This document shows, piece after piece, positions 41,501 to 52,953 of a stretch of DNA of 64,000 nt. Where the stretch lies: assembly GCF_964019385.1 (NCBI RefSeq), contig NC_088653.1:11812173-11876172 (forward strand), given 5' to 3'. The stretch's first letter is position 1; every line of letters begins with the position of its first letter. The DNA comes from Sycon ciliatum. Taxonomy: Eukaryota; Porifera; Calcarea; Leucosolenida; Sycettidae. Under the pieces are notes generated by a model. The model did no database searches, was not told the DNA's origin, and saw only the letters and a program-made list of their open reading frames with translations. Made by a program: the position numbers and the translations under genes.

Positions 41501-43045
41501 GAGTCGCTGGCGCTGTACTTTACCGCGCTGAGTCGCTGGCGCTGTGCTTTACCACGCTGTACTTTACCGTGCTGAGTCGCTGGCGCCATACTTCACGGCG
41601 CTGCACTTTACCGCGCTGAGTCGCTGGCTCTGTACTTTACCGTGCTGCACTTTATCACTCTGAGTCGCTGGCGCTGTGCTTTACCGCGCTGTACTTTACC
41701 GTGCTGAGTCGCTGGCGCCGTACTTCACGGCGCTGCACTTTACCGCGCTGAGTCGCTGGCTCTGTACTTTACCGTGCTGCACTTTATCACTCTGAGTTGC
41801 TGGCGCTGTACTTTACCGCGCTGTACTTTACCGCGCTGTACTTTACCGCACTGTACTGTACCCCGCTGAGTCGCTGGAGCCGTAGTTTAGGGCAATGTAA
41901 TTCACCGCGCTGAGTCGTTGGCGCTTTACTTTGCCGCGCTGTACTTTACCGCGCTGAGTCCGTTGCTCTGTACTTACCGCGCTGAGTTGCTGGCGGTGAA
42001 CTTTATCGCGCTGAGTCACTGGCGCTGTACTTTACCGTGCTGTACTTTACCGTGCTGAGTCAATGGCGCCGTACTTCACGGCGCTGCACTTTACCGCGCT
42101 GAGTCGCTGGTGTTGTTCTTTACCTCGCTGTACTTAATCGCGCTGAGTCGCTGGCTCTGTACTTTACCGCGCTGTACTTTACCGCGCTGAGTCGCTGGCG
42201 CTGTACTTTACCGCGCTGAGTCGCTGGCGCTGTGCTTTACCACGCTGTACTTTACCATGCTGAGTCGCTGGCGCCGTACTTCACGGCGCTGCACTTTACC
42301 GCGCTGAGTCGCTGGCTCTGTACTTTACCGTGCTGCACTTTATCACTCTGAGTCGCTGGCGCTGTACTTTACCACGCTGTACTTTACCGCGCTTTACTTT
42401 ACCGCGCTATACTTTACCGCGCTGTACTGTACCGCGCTGAGTCGCTGGCGCCGTAGTTTAGGGCACTGTAATTTACCGCGCTGAGTCGTTGGCGCTTTAC
42501 TTTGCCGCGCTGTACTTTACCGCGCTGAGTCCGTTGCTCTGTACTTACCGCGCTGAGTTGCTGGCGGTGAACTTTATCGCGCTGAGTCACTGGCGCTGTA
42601 CTTTATCGCGCTGTACTTTACCGCGCTGAGTCGCTGGCGCCGTCCTTTACGGCGCTGCACTTTACCGCGCTGAGTCGCTGGCGCTGTACTTTACTGTGCT
42701 GTACTTTACCGCGCTGAGTCCCTGGCGCTGTACTTTACGCGCTGAGTCGCTGGCGCTGTGCTTTACCGCGCTGTACTCTGCCGCGCTGAGTCGCTGGCGC
42801 CGTACTTTACCGCGCTGCACTCTACCGCGCTGTACTTCACCGCGCTGTACTTTTTACCGCGCTGAGTCGCTGGCGCCGTACTTTAGGGCGCTGTTCTTTA
42901 CCACGCTGAGTCGTTGCGCTGTACTTTACTGCGCTGAGTTGCTGGCGCTGTACTTCACCGCGCTGATAGTCGCACCGCTGAAGAAGCTGGCGCTGAAGTG
43001 CTGGCGCTGATATGTATCGCGCTGAAACGGCGGCGCTGAAATGGC
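38562..43045. repeat. GCGCTG-type satellite, array A (4.5 kb)
   Basis: It is built of a 15-bp module (GCTGTACTTTACCGC) and a 14-bp module (GCTGAGTCGCTGGC), alternating in varied order. Within it a diagnostic GTTTAGGGCA motif sits at 39621, 40470, 41041, 41890 and 42461 (position of its GGGCA), giving alternating steps of 849 and 571 bp, so the higher-order period is 1420 bp. Long open frames here reflect only a lack of stops. Confidence 0.95.
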
Positions 43046-43214
43046 AAGACCCCTGGCAATGGTCCAGGTGGTCTGGTCATGGTCGGACTAACCTTTTGAA
43101 CATGAATACGTCGTGATTACTGCTAAGGAGACCGTGTGTGCCCGCCATGTCAAACACGAAATAGGATAGGTCCGGACCAATCAAAAACTACTTTCCCTGA
43201 CATGGGCGCGTACG
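43046..43214. other. Short unique junction block
   Basis: Shared with 63040-63214 in unit B; no gene. Confidence 0.6.
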
Positions 43215-43583
43215 TGTGTGTATGGGGGAGGGGGGATTGCGGTGTTAGAGTGTATTTGTGTGTGTGGATGGGGGGGGGGGGGGGGTTGCGGTGTTAGAGT
43301 GTATTTGTGTGTGTGGATGGGGGGGGGGGGGGAGGGGATGCGGTGCGTGAGTGTATTTGTGTGTGTGAAGGGGGGGGGGGGGGGGGGATTGCGGTGCATG
43401 AGTGTATTTGTGTGGGTGAAGGGGGGGGGGGGGGAATTGCGGTGCGTGAGTGTATTTGTTTGGGTGTGGATGGGGGGGGGAGGAATTGCGGTGGGTGATT
43501 GTATTTATGTGTGTGTGTGTGGGGGGGGGGGGGGGATTGCGGTGCGTGATTGTATTTGTGTGTGTGTGGGGGGGGGGGGTACA
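43215..43583. repeat. Poly-G minisatellite at the right edge of unit A
   Basis: About seven units of roughly 53 bp: a G tract of 9-15, ATTGCGGTGCGTGAGTGTAT, then TTGTGTGTG. G is always on the plus strand; quadruplex formation is likely. Confidence 0.92.
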
Positions 43584-43591
43584 TAGGTCTA

Positions 43592-43767
43592 CAGTTAAAC
43601 ATGTCAAGGCGACCACTCGGATAAGACGACCACCTACCCTAGCCGACCACTGCTACCAGGACCAAGGGATGCTATTTCCAGTCAATTAGCCCTGGATAAG
43701 GCGATCACCTGGTAACAGAGACCACGTTGAAGGTCCCTTGAGCGGTCGCCTTAGACAAGTTTCACTG
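43592..43767. mobile_element. Mariner-type MITE, CAGT(T/G)AAAC family (copy 1)
   Basis: Inverted ends CAGTTAAACATGTC and GACAAGTTTCACTG with TA on both sides. AAGGCGACCAC-type repeats inside. Relatives are at 46859-47035 and 47254-47421. Confidence 0.83.
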
Positions 43768-43915
43768 TACTTGTACAATGTGTGTGTGTGTGTGGGGGGG
43801 GGGGGAGTGCATGGGTGTACATGTGTATGTGGGTGGGGGGGGGGGGGGGGGAGTGCATGGGTGTACATGTGTATGTGTGTGGGGGGGGGGGGAGTGCATG
43901 GGTCTACATGTATTA

Positions 43916-44210
43916 CCCTTTTATCTCTAATATAAGCACAGTCTCCAATAATAGAACACCTTGGGGCGGCATTCAAAAAATAAAGTGCTCAGTGTCCATT
44001 ATATCACACTGTGTAAATTCATTATCTGTACCGTCGAAAAAAACCCTGAAATGTGCGTGTCTGACATGAATTTGGCATGGCAACAGGCCTCTGAAATGAG
44101 GTTGAAATAATAATGGAACAGTCTCCAATAAAGGAACGTCTCCATTAATAGCACAGGGCGGAGGTACATAGAAAAAATGAAGGACCGTGCTTATATTAGA
44201 GATAATACGG
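43916..44210. mobile_element. 295-bp TA-target MITE with preserved empty site
   Basis: Inverted ends share TTATCTCTAATATAAGCAC (left) and its complement. TA lies on each side. Uninterrupted array units read ACATGTATTATGTG, exactly the sequence recovered on removing the element and one TA. Confidence 0.88.
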
Positions 44211-44310
44211 TATGTGTGTGTGGTGGGGGGGGGGGGGGGGTGCACGGTTCTACATGTACATTATACTGTGTGTCTGGGGGGGGGGGGGGGGGTGCACGGT
44301 TCTACATGTA

Positions 44311-44655
44311 TAGGGCTTGAAAGTGATGACGTCAAAACGGCCAGGGAGTAGTAAGTTGACATCAGATTTCTATTTTTGGATCCACTAAGGTGTGACTTTG
44401 CTATTGCCTATGTATGTGGGTGCATAGCAACCCACTCATGTCGCATGCAGGTGTGACTTTTATTTCGCCACCAGTTGTAACCCCGCCCCCAGTAGCCAAA
44501 TCAGTCAGTTTCACTGGCTACATCACCATGCTGTGGGTAAGACCGCTTCAAATGTGCTTGGATCCATACAAAAACTGGATCCAAGTGGATTCAGTTTTTG
44601 AATTAATTATTTTTGAAATTGTTGCTATGCTGTGACGTAGCACTTTCAAGCCCTA
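44311..44655. mobile_element. 345-bp MITE, family TAGGGCTTGAAAGTG (copy 2)
   Basis: About 95 percent alike by eye to 8924-9263 over its whole length, inserted in a minisatellite unit. Confidence 0.88.
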
Positions 44656-44709
44656 TTATGTGTGTGTGTGTGGGGGGGGGGGGGGTGGGTGCACGGTTCT
44701 ACATGTATT

Positions 44710-45350
44710 ATCAAGAGTACATAACCCCCTTGGGTGGGTTATGTACTCTTGATATTATGTGTGTGTGGTGAGGGGGGGGGGGGTGCACGGTTCTACATGA
44801 CTGTATTATCAAGAGTACATAACCCCCTTGGGTGGGTTATGTACTCTTGATATTATGTGTGTGTGGTGAGGGGGGGGGGGGGGGTGCACGGTTCTACATG
44901 TATTATCAAGAGTACATAACCCCCTTGGGTGGGTTATGTACTCTTGATATTATGTGTGTGTGGTGAGGGGGGGGGGGGGGGGTGCACGGTTCTACATGTA
45001 TTATCAAGAGTACATAACCCCCTTGGGTGGGTTATGTACTCTTGATATTATGTGTGTGTGGTGAGGGGGGGGGGGGGGGGGTGCACGGTTCTACATGTAC
45101 ATTATACTGTGTGTGTGGGGGGGGGGGGGTGGGGGTGCACGGTTCTACATGTATTATGTGTGTGGTGGTGGGGGGGGGGGGGGGAGAGGGTGCACGGTTC
45201 TACATGTATTATCAAGAGTACATAACCCCCTTGGGTGGGTTATGTACTCTTGATATTATGTGTGTGTGGTGAGGGGGGGGGGGGGGGTGCACGGTTCTAC
45301 ATGTATTATCAAGAGTACATAACCCCCTTGGGTGGGTTATGTACTCTTGA
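44710..45350. repeat. Six identical palindromic mini-elements amplified with the array
   Basis: Each is about 42 bp with 18-bp arms starting TCAAGAGTACATAACCC. The tips match the 6.6-kb transposon at 15755. Starts are near 44711, 44809, 44906, 45004, 45212 and 45309. Units without it exist (45107 and 45141 regions), so one insertion was copied by array expansion. Confidence 0.88.
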
Positions 45351-45560
45351 TATTATGTGTGTGTGGTGAGGGGGGGGGGGGGGGTGCACGGTTCTACATG
45401 TACATTATACTGTGTGTGTGTGTGGGGGGGGGGGGGGGGGGGGTGCACGGTTCTACATGTACATTATACTGTGTGTGTGGGGGGGGGGGGGTGCACGGTT
45501 CTACATGTATTATGTGTGTGGTGGTGGGGGGGGGGGGGGGGGGAGAGGGTGCACGGTTCT

Positions 45561-45956
45561 ACATGGATACTGTGTTATCTAAATCAATACTAGTTCAAAA
45601 CTAGTATTAAATAAACCTTGTTATGTCATGTCATGTAGTTCAGCACCCATATGGTTCAGATGGTCCCAACGGACCTGGGCTCTGCCAACCGTGGATGGTT
45701 GTAGTAAGGTCACTGTTTCCGAACACAGTGTCCTCCACCTTGTTTCATGCCGTCAATCTAACAACATAATTATGTGTGTGGGGGGGGGGGAGGGGGGGGG
45801 TGCATGGGTCTATGTTTGCGCGTGGGTGGGGGAGTGCATGCGTCTATTATGTGTGTGTCGGGTGGGGGGAGGGGGGGGGGGGGAGTGCATGGGTCTATGT
45901 GGGAGGGGGAGTGCATGGGTGTACATGTATAACATGTACATGTACATGTGTAGCGT
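45561..45956. other. Unassigned, with further poly-G units
   Basis: 45561-45775 shows no repeat or gene. 45776-45930 holds three more G-tract plus GTGCATGGGTCTA units. Confidence 0.6.
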
Positions 45957-46205
45957 ATAGCGTATATTGTATTCCCGTACGTTAGCATATCCCCGTACGT
46001 TTAACTGTATCCCCATACGTTAGCGTATCCCCGTACACTAGCGTACGGAGTCTGCCTTTGCATAAAAGCTGCTGCTCACGATTCTTTTATTGCCAGTTAG
46101 TTAATTTAGTAGCCAGTCAGTTGATTTAATAGCCAGTCAGTTAATTTAGTAGGCAATCAGTTAATTTAGTTGCCAATCAGTTAATTTCGTTGCCAGTACA
46201 TTTCA
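45957..46205. repeat. Two short tandem arrays (~18 bp and ~20 bp)
   Basis: 45957-46048 repeats CGTACGTTAGCGTATCCC-like units. 46092-46200 repeats CAGTTAATTTAGTAGCCAGT about five times. Confidence 0.85.
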
Positions 46206-46274
46206 ATTGCCAATTACAGTGTGTTCACTGAGACCCGTGTGCATTTGCCTCCGAGAGAGACTGCGGCCCGCTAC

Positions 46275-46858
46275 ACATGTACATGTATGTGTGTGTGTGT
46301 GGGGGGGGGGGGTCATGGGTATTATGTATGTGTGTCTGTCGGGGGGGGGGGGGGGTGCATGGGTCTATGTGGGTGGGGGAGTGCATGGGTCTATTACATG
46401 TACAGGCTGTATGTGTGTGTGTGTGTGGGGGGGGGTCAGGGTATTATGTATCTGTGTGGGGGGGGGGGGGAGGGGGGTGCATTGGTCGTGTGTGTGTGTG
46501 GGGGGGGGTCATGGGTATTATGTGTGTGTGTGGGGGGGGGGGGGGGTACATTGGTCTATATACGTGTGTGTGTGTGTGTGTGTTTGTGGGAGCCTGGGAG
46601 GGGGGGAGTGCATAGGCATAGAGTAAAACCTGTGTAAGACGACCGGTCAAGGGGGGGGGGGGCAGCATGGGTCTATTATGTGTGTGTGTGGGGGGGGGGG
46701 GTTATGGGTATTATGTGTGTGTGTGGGGGGGGGGGGGGTGGTGCTTTGGTCGATATGTGTGTGTGTGTCGGGGGAGAGGGGGGGGGGGGTACATTGGTCT
46801 ATATACATGTACATGTACATGTACGTGTGTGGGGGGGGGGGGGGAGTGCATAGGCAAA
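46275..46858. repeat. Poly-G minisatellite, third block
   Basis: TGTGTG plus G tracts plus GGTATTATG or CATGGGTCTAT units, with a truncated mariner-type MITE end at 46621-46650. Confidence 0.88.
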
Positions 46859-47035
46859 CAGTGGACCCTGTGTAAGACGACCGCTCAATAGACCTTCAAA
46901 ACGTGGTGTTTGTTACTAGGGATAGCTTTATCCAGGGTCAATTGACTGTAAGTAGCATCCCTTGGTCATGGTTGCAGTGGTCTTCTAGGACAGGTGGTCG
47001 CCTTAACCGAGTGGTCGCCTTGACAAGTTTTACTG
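46859..47035. mobile_element. Mariner-type MITE, CAGT family (copy 2)
   Basis: Begins CAGTGGACCCTGTGTAAGAC and ends CTTGACAAGTTTTACTG before TA; the left TA is lost. Confidence 0.75.
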
Positions 47036-47107
47036 TATGTGTGTTTCTGTGTGTGAGTGTGGCGGGGGTTAGGCTTAGGGGGTGCACACTGCACAGTCAT
47101 GTGCATG

Positions 47108-47245
47108 ACGAACCATATCTTGTACTCAGGGTAGCATGTAAAACCATATCTTGTACTCAGGGTAGCATGTAAAACCATATCTTGTACTCAGGGTAGCATG
47201 TAAAACCATATCTTGTACTCAGGGTAGCATGTAAAACCATGCGAA
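47108..47245. repeat. 32-bp tandem repeat, four copies
   Basis: Unit AACCATATCTTGTACTCAGG followed by GTAGCATGTAAA. Confidence 0.93.
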
Positions 47246-47253
47246 TACTTGTA

Positions 47254-47421
47254 CAGTAAAACCTGTCAAGGCGACCACTTGGATCCTGTCTTAGAAGACC
47301 ACTGCAATCAGGACAAAGACATGCTATTTCCAGTAGATTAAACCTGGATAAGGCGACCACCTGGTGACAGAGACCACGTTTTGAAGGTCCCTTGAGCGGT
47401 CGTGTTAGACAGGTTTCACTG
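47254..47421. mobile_element. Mariner-type MITE, CAGT family (copy 3)
   Basis: Ends CAGTAAAACCTGTC and GACAGGTTTCACTG, TA on both sides (47252-47253, 47422-47423). Its interior aligns with 43592-43767 throughout. Confidence 0.87.
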
Positions 47422-47423
47422 TA

Positions 47424-47811
47424 CTTGTCATAGGCAACATACCAGTCATGAAGTATGGGCATTGGTGTGAGTGCATTCTGCTACAACGAACTTCCGCTAT
47501 AAAGAACGAATTCTTCTGCACAATGGTGTTCGGTATATCAGGAGCCGAGTGGCAGGTGCTTTGTCAGTTTGTGTGACATTGCACACGTACTGTAGCGAGA
47601 TTATGCAAAACGACCGATTGAGACGATAGATTTCTGTTTACTTAATACTGACTTCACAGAACAACAAGACCAAGCAAGACTAGTTTATATCTACTCAAGA
47701 AATCCATGATTTATTCAAAGTCACATATCAGTGAATAATGGCAAGGGTAGCGACAAACAGTTAACTGGCCTTGCTTGCCTTTGCTGTGCTGTGTATCACG
47801 CTCTGTCTCCG
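47424..47811. other. Unassigned; left margin of unit B
   Basis: 47424-47750 shows nothing I recognise. 47752-47811 is the edge sequence also found at 29571. Confidence 0.6.
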
Positions 47812-48412
47812 CCGTGGTGTTGAGCACTGTCAGCACCGTGACTGGGTACATACTCCGCCGTGGTGTTGAGCACTGTCAGCACCGTGACTGGGTACATACT
47901 CCGCCGTGGTGTTGAGCACTGTCAGCACCGTGACTGGGTACATACTCCGCCGTGGTGCTGAGCACTGTCAGCACCGTGACTGGGTACATACTCCGCCGTG
48001 GTGTTGAGCACTGTCAGCACCGTGACTGGGTGCATACTCCGCCGTGGTGTTGAGCACTGTCAGCACCGTGACTGGGTACATACTCCGCCGTGGTGTTGAG
48101 CACTGTCAGCACCGTGACTGGGTACATACTCCGCCGTGGTGTTGAGCACTGTCAGCATCGTGACTGGGTACATACTCCGCCGTGGTGTTGAGCACTGTCA
48201 GCACCGTGACTGGGTACATACTCCGCCGTGGTGTTGAGCACTGTCAGCACCGTGACTGGGTACATACTCCGCCGTGGTGTTGAGCACTGTCAGCACCGTG
48301 ACTGGGTACATACTCCGCCGTGGTGTTGAGCACTGTCAGCACCGTGACTGGGTACATACTCCGCCGTGGTGTTGAGCACTGTCAGCACCGTGACTGGGTA
48401 CATACTCCGCAG
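47812..48412. repeat. 46-bp minisatellite, array B (about 13 copies)
   Basis: Same unit as array A with three more copies; both arrays end in the same TACTCCGCAGTGTAACTGAC junction. Confidence 0.95.
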
Positions 48413-48589
48413 TGTAACTGACTTCACATAGAAAGTCACTTTAATAGCATTAATTTTAGTACTTTCCTAATATCATGCATAGAGCCACTAGACGGGCAAT
48501 TCGTAGTGTCCACTTTAGATATCCCGAGAGGTGAGGTTATGTCGGTATAAGCAATCTCCACAGTGTCTTACAGACTGTATTCGTAACCA

Positions 48590-48782
48590 TTTTAGTGGGC
48601 AGGTTCCCTTGGACCTGTAGTTGCACAGTTTGACCTCCTGCTGCAGTTGGTTGGCTGGGGGGAGGGGGGGGGGGGGGGTATATAAATAACATGTTATTGC
48701 ATATGTTCTTGGTTTAGTTTTTGGCCTTTTTCGTGCTTTGGAGTTGATAACATTTTCCTCACTGCAATTAAACAGCCTCCCG

Positions 48783-48838
<56 letters not shown>

Positions 48839-49160
48839 CGGTGTCCGGGGCAGTAGGAGGATTGGCTTCGGTGGTGGTGTTAGCTGGTGCACACGTTGTG
48901 TGGTATGTTTCTGTGCGTTCTTGAATCCTGGTTTGACTGTATTGTCCAATGGTCTTGCCAGTATCATCTTCGTCATACATCCGCCAACTTCCTTTACAGC
49001 TGAGACTTTCAGCTCGTGCTTGCCTTGGTTGAGCTCACCTTCCCCCCACCCCCTTATGTTATTTCTATAGCTTAGAACCTTCCAAGTTGGAAGGCTGTTG
49101 GAGTGCGCATCCAAGACGACACGTGCTAGAGCTGATTGGAAGTTAGTTGTAGAACTTCAG
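48590..49160 (-). mobile_element. Penelope-like piece, reverse, in unit B
   Basis: Counterpart of 32505-32870, here split by about 170 bp that ends in a (TA)n tract (48790-48833). The longest minus frame (49114-48836) reads ELKVSAVKEVGGCMTK and TVKPGFKNAQKHTTQR. It is truncated. Confidence 0.75.
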
Positions 49161-50086
49161 TACCGTTGGTCAGTGCAGTGTCGTGCAATTTTATCGCATA
49201 TTAAAGCTGATTAGCAAGTACATGAACATGAAAACCGGGTGGTGTTTGTGGACATTATATTTTGTACTAAATTATAGCCTGCCTTGCAGTTCATTGGTCC
49301 ATTTTTTTCTTCCTAAAAACAGTTACTGTATGTTCATGATGCAGACTGCAAGCATAGAGCTGGAGGTGAAAACACACTAACGTGGTCATTATCATTAATT
49401 TTACATGTACATGTAGCCATGTCATGGCCTACACTAGTAGTAGTGGTAGACGCATGCCACGGCGAATAATAGTTAGTGGAAGTAACAGTTGTTGGTGAAG
49501 CACAGCCACAGGAGACAAAATGCGCTTCATTCAAACACTCAGAGTCAGATCGCCTATCCACGGCCAAAGCAGACAGCCGTCTCGTCTCGGCCGGGAAGGC
49601 GGGTACGCTCCACACGTGACACCATGTACATCACTGCAGAGTGCAGTACTGTACTGCTATGTAGACAACCACTTGGGAAGCACAGTCACCATGGTCACTG
49701 AGTCAGTAGAGTAGGCATGCACAGGATGTAGACAACCACTTGGGAAGCACAGTCAGGAGAGTAGGCATGCACATGGTAGGGCGGTACGCAGTTACCATGG
49801 TTACTGCCAGGACTGGATCCGAGTCACCAAGTCCAAGGGCAAGACCGAGTCCAGGATCCGAGAGCGGAGATCGAGGCAGCGAAGTAACGACAGCTCACCG
49901 GCCCCCAGAACGGACAACAATACAGTAATGTCATGTAGACAGACTGCATACATAATTATACACATGTAGTACAGTGACCATGGTGACAGTAGTCATTGGT
50001 AGTGGCAGCAGTGCCAGGACTGAGACCATTGATGACGACATGGTACTGGTAGATCTACCCAAAATCTACACGTAAAACCCTGCATG
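49161..50086. other. Non-coding upstream block of NLR B, left of the LTR element
   Basis: Matches 32890-33824 of unit A. The block resumes at 55846. Confidence 0.65.
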
Positions 50087-50719
50087 TGTCATATCCGGCA
50101 ATGCTACAACTGTGACTTTTCCTACTCATGACTAGATGTATGTTATTATTATTGTTGGCCGCGAGCATCATGCATGCAGAGCTGTCCTAACGACTACGTA
50201 TCCCCTTACCTCTACATCTGTGTACTTGTTGTAATGTACTAGTAGTAGTATTGATCCACGCCGCCATCATCTTGCCTCTAGCTCTCCCCTGACAAATCAG
50301 TTGGTGACAGTGCGACATATTCATACCTGTCACCGTCGTTATGGTCTGGTGCGCATATACATGTACGTCCGTACTAGTACTGAGTACTCTTAGTCCCGCT
50401 GATGACAACATAGGACCTCACCGTATAGCCGGTGCTATTGCTGTTGCACTGAACAATACATTAGCAGCGTAACTGCTTCTCAGCTGGCATTGTCGTTCGC
50501 TATTGCATTATAACCCGCGCTGATGTTTACTTCATGTTTTTAGCTAAGCTTACAATAGGAGGTGTTCGTAGCCGCTAGGGGCACTTCTCGTTTCTCCCTC
50601 TTCTTGTCCGGAGCAATAAACGTCCTTTAGGTTACGGTGACCTTTGTTGTGTGAGTGGTTGGGCAGTAGCCGTATATTGCGGCTGAACGCTACTACTAGC
50701 GGGACACCCGGTTACGACA
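50087..50719 (+). repeat. 5' LTR (633 bp)
   Basis: Starts TGTCATATCC and ends GGTTACGACA. Contains an AATAAA near 50614. Confidence 0.93.
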
Positions 50720-50768
50720 TTTGGCGCTGCGAGCAGGGTCTGCCCACCACTCTACAAAGGACGGCTAG

Positions 50769-51440
50769 ATGGCGGAAACTAGCAATTGCCAGGCAGAAGA
50801 GGTCCGGAGGGCGCTCCGCGATGGAGCGGCGGCCTTGGAGGCAACCGGGCGCGAACGGCCTGCCACGCTGCTGCGGAGGCTGCGTGGCGAGCTGGTTCGG
50901 TTGCAGCGGTCATCGGAGGGCTTCTTCTCCTCCTTCGTCGGTGCGGATGCCGGCAGGAGTGAGGATTCCCCTCCGGTACCAAGGCGGAACGGTTCCCTAC
51001 CCCAGAAGCGGCGACGAGAAAGCGAGGAGTCTGCCAACGTCGCACCAGGAAAGAGGTCCTGTTCTGACAGACGGCGGGTGAAGCGGGAGGAGCGGTGGCA
51101 GGCGCATTTGGCCAAGCGAGGTTGGCCCGCGGAGAAGCCTCGCGGTGAGGCGGCGGCAACAGTTGCCGCAACTACTGATGCAGCTGCCGTGGTGGCAGCG
51201 GGAAGTGTGGCGGGAGTTGTCAATGCTGCACCTCCCAAGAAGCCCTCCTATGCTGACGCGGTCCGCGGCGGGCCAGAACGTCAAGGTGACCAGGTCGCGA
51301 TGGACCTGGACACCGATCTCGATTACGGAGGCACGGAAGACGAGGAAGAGGTCAGCGCAACCTACACCGGTCGGCTACGGTCGGTGGTCGTTAAACCAGT
51401 CCGGCCACCACCGCCGGCACCGTCAGCGGAACCCCATTGA
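50769..51440 (+). other. Unidentified leader frame of the LTR element (223 aa)
   Basis: Open frame starting ATG 50769, Arg/Ala/Glu-rich with a basic middle and an acidic stretch near residue 175-190. I do not recognise it. About 0.8 kb without a frame separates it from gag. Confidence 0.45.
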
Positions 51441-52280
51441 GCGCCTGCTCACGCGGACATCGTGTATACTGACTTGTATGTATTGCTAACGCATGATCTA
51501 CATGTGCATGTATGTCTACCTCTCCTTCAATGAACCAATGCTTGGATATGAACTAGTCTGCGGCATGCTGTTGTGCTGTGTGCGTCACCTGCTTGCGGTT
51601 AGCAGTCACTTGCTCGCATGAGTTCAGTTACGGGTCGTGACCGAAACCCTGGCAAGGCTTTAGACTAGGTGTGGAACTGCGGTTAGTTCCAAATCATGTA
51701 TCAGCATTGGCTGTGGTTCTGATCAGTCTGAGTAGGTGTCATGGTTGGTTGCGTTGTCTGTACGTCTAGAGGCTTGTTGTTACCCTTGAGGGCATTGGTG
51801 GTTTGTTCGGAACAGCGCTCTGATAAGGGTCTAGTGGTTGTGATTCGGTGTGATCCGATGGAGTTGATGTATCCTGGGAGCCTGTGGTTAGTTCAGGTTA
51901 CAGTTGACGAGGATAATTTAAGAGTCTGGTGGCGCCACCAGGGATAACGATGTACTAGGGTACTGTGTGTGTGTGTGTGTGCGTGTGGACCGAATGCACA
52001 GAGGTCAGGGTGTCGGGACGGCTAAGGTAACAATGGACAGCTCTTGATGAGCTGGTCGTGGGCGATCGGGAGTATCGCGCGAAGACCTGGGTCTTCGGTG
52101 GGCCGCTAGGAAGTGCTAGCGGGCCCAGTGATAGTATAAAGCAACGTGTTCGTCGCTGGGGAGTCAGTTGGTGGTTGTTGTACCTTGTTTCCTGACGGAT
52201 TGTGCCTGGGTCCTGTCGTCCCGGGTTTTATTTTTATTTTTGTGTTCTTAATTTGTTGTGTGCGTGAGAGCTAGAGGTGC

Positions 52281-52953
52281 GATGGCTCAACGAGGGCAAA
52301 ACCAGGGTGCTGCCGGTGCAGCGCCCGTAGGTGGTGGTGGCGCTGCTGCTGCGGGGGCAGCTGCGCTTGGAGGTGTTCCTGCTGCAGGAGCCGCTCCAGC
52401 GAGAGCAGGCGGCGCGGTTGCTCGGCCTGCTGTTATGCCAGAGACCTTTGATGGAGAAGGAGATTGGCAGGAATACTTGGCCTATTTCATACAGTGTGCG
52501 GAAGTCAACGGATGGCAGGATCCGCAGAGGGCCCAGTTCCTTGGGGTGAGGCTGCGCGATGTGGCTCGCCGGTTCTTCACTACCTTGCCTGCTGCTCGAC
52601 GAGTGAATTGGCAACATCTCTGCGCTGATGTGGGCAATCGGTTTGCCCCTGCTGCGGTTGCAAACCAGTACAAGGCCCAATTCCGTGCGCGGCGACGGAA
52701 GGCGGGTGAGGACCTACTGCGGGTCGCTGATGACCTTCGTCGCTTAGTCGTCCGGGCTTACCCTATGATGCCAGATGCGGTTCGCGATGATTTGGTGCGA
52801 GACCAATTTATCGAATCTCTTACACCAGTGGCTCTTAGGGTGCTTTTACAGGAGAACCCACCGGCAACCGTCCAAGCGGCGGTCGAAACGGCATTGCACC
52901 TGGAAAAGGTATGGTCAGAGGTAGAGCTTCCACCAGATGCATCGACCAAGTAA
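52281..52953 (+). other. gag-like part of the LTR element
   Basis: Ala/Gly-rich start, then a FDGEGDWQEYLAYF region and alpha-helical capsid-like segment typical of Ty3/gypsy gag. Confidence 0.75.

Larger units (their letters stand above)
43780..45560. repeat. Poly-G / TGCACGGTTCTACATG minisatellite with embedded insertions
   Basis: Repeated blocks of TGTGTG, a G tract and GTGCA(C/T)GG(G/T)TCTACATGTATTATG. Two MITEs (43916-44210, 44311-44655) interrupt single units. Six units carry the same small palindrome (near 44710, 44809, 44906, 45004, 45212 and 45309). Confidence 0.92.

Noticed and set aside
42696-43010. Open frames in the GCGCTG satellite (also 62706-63035)
   Set aside because: Low-complexity repeats without stops; no start context or domain.
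43218-43616. Gly/Val- and Pro/His-rich frames across poly-G blocks
   Set aside because: Translations of simple repeats on both strands at once.
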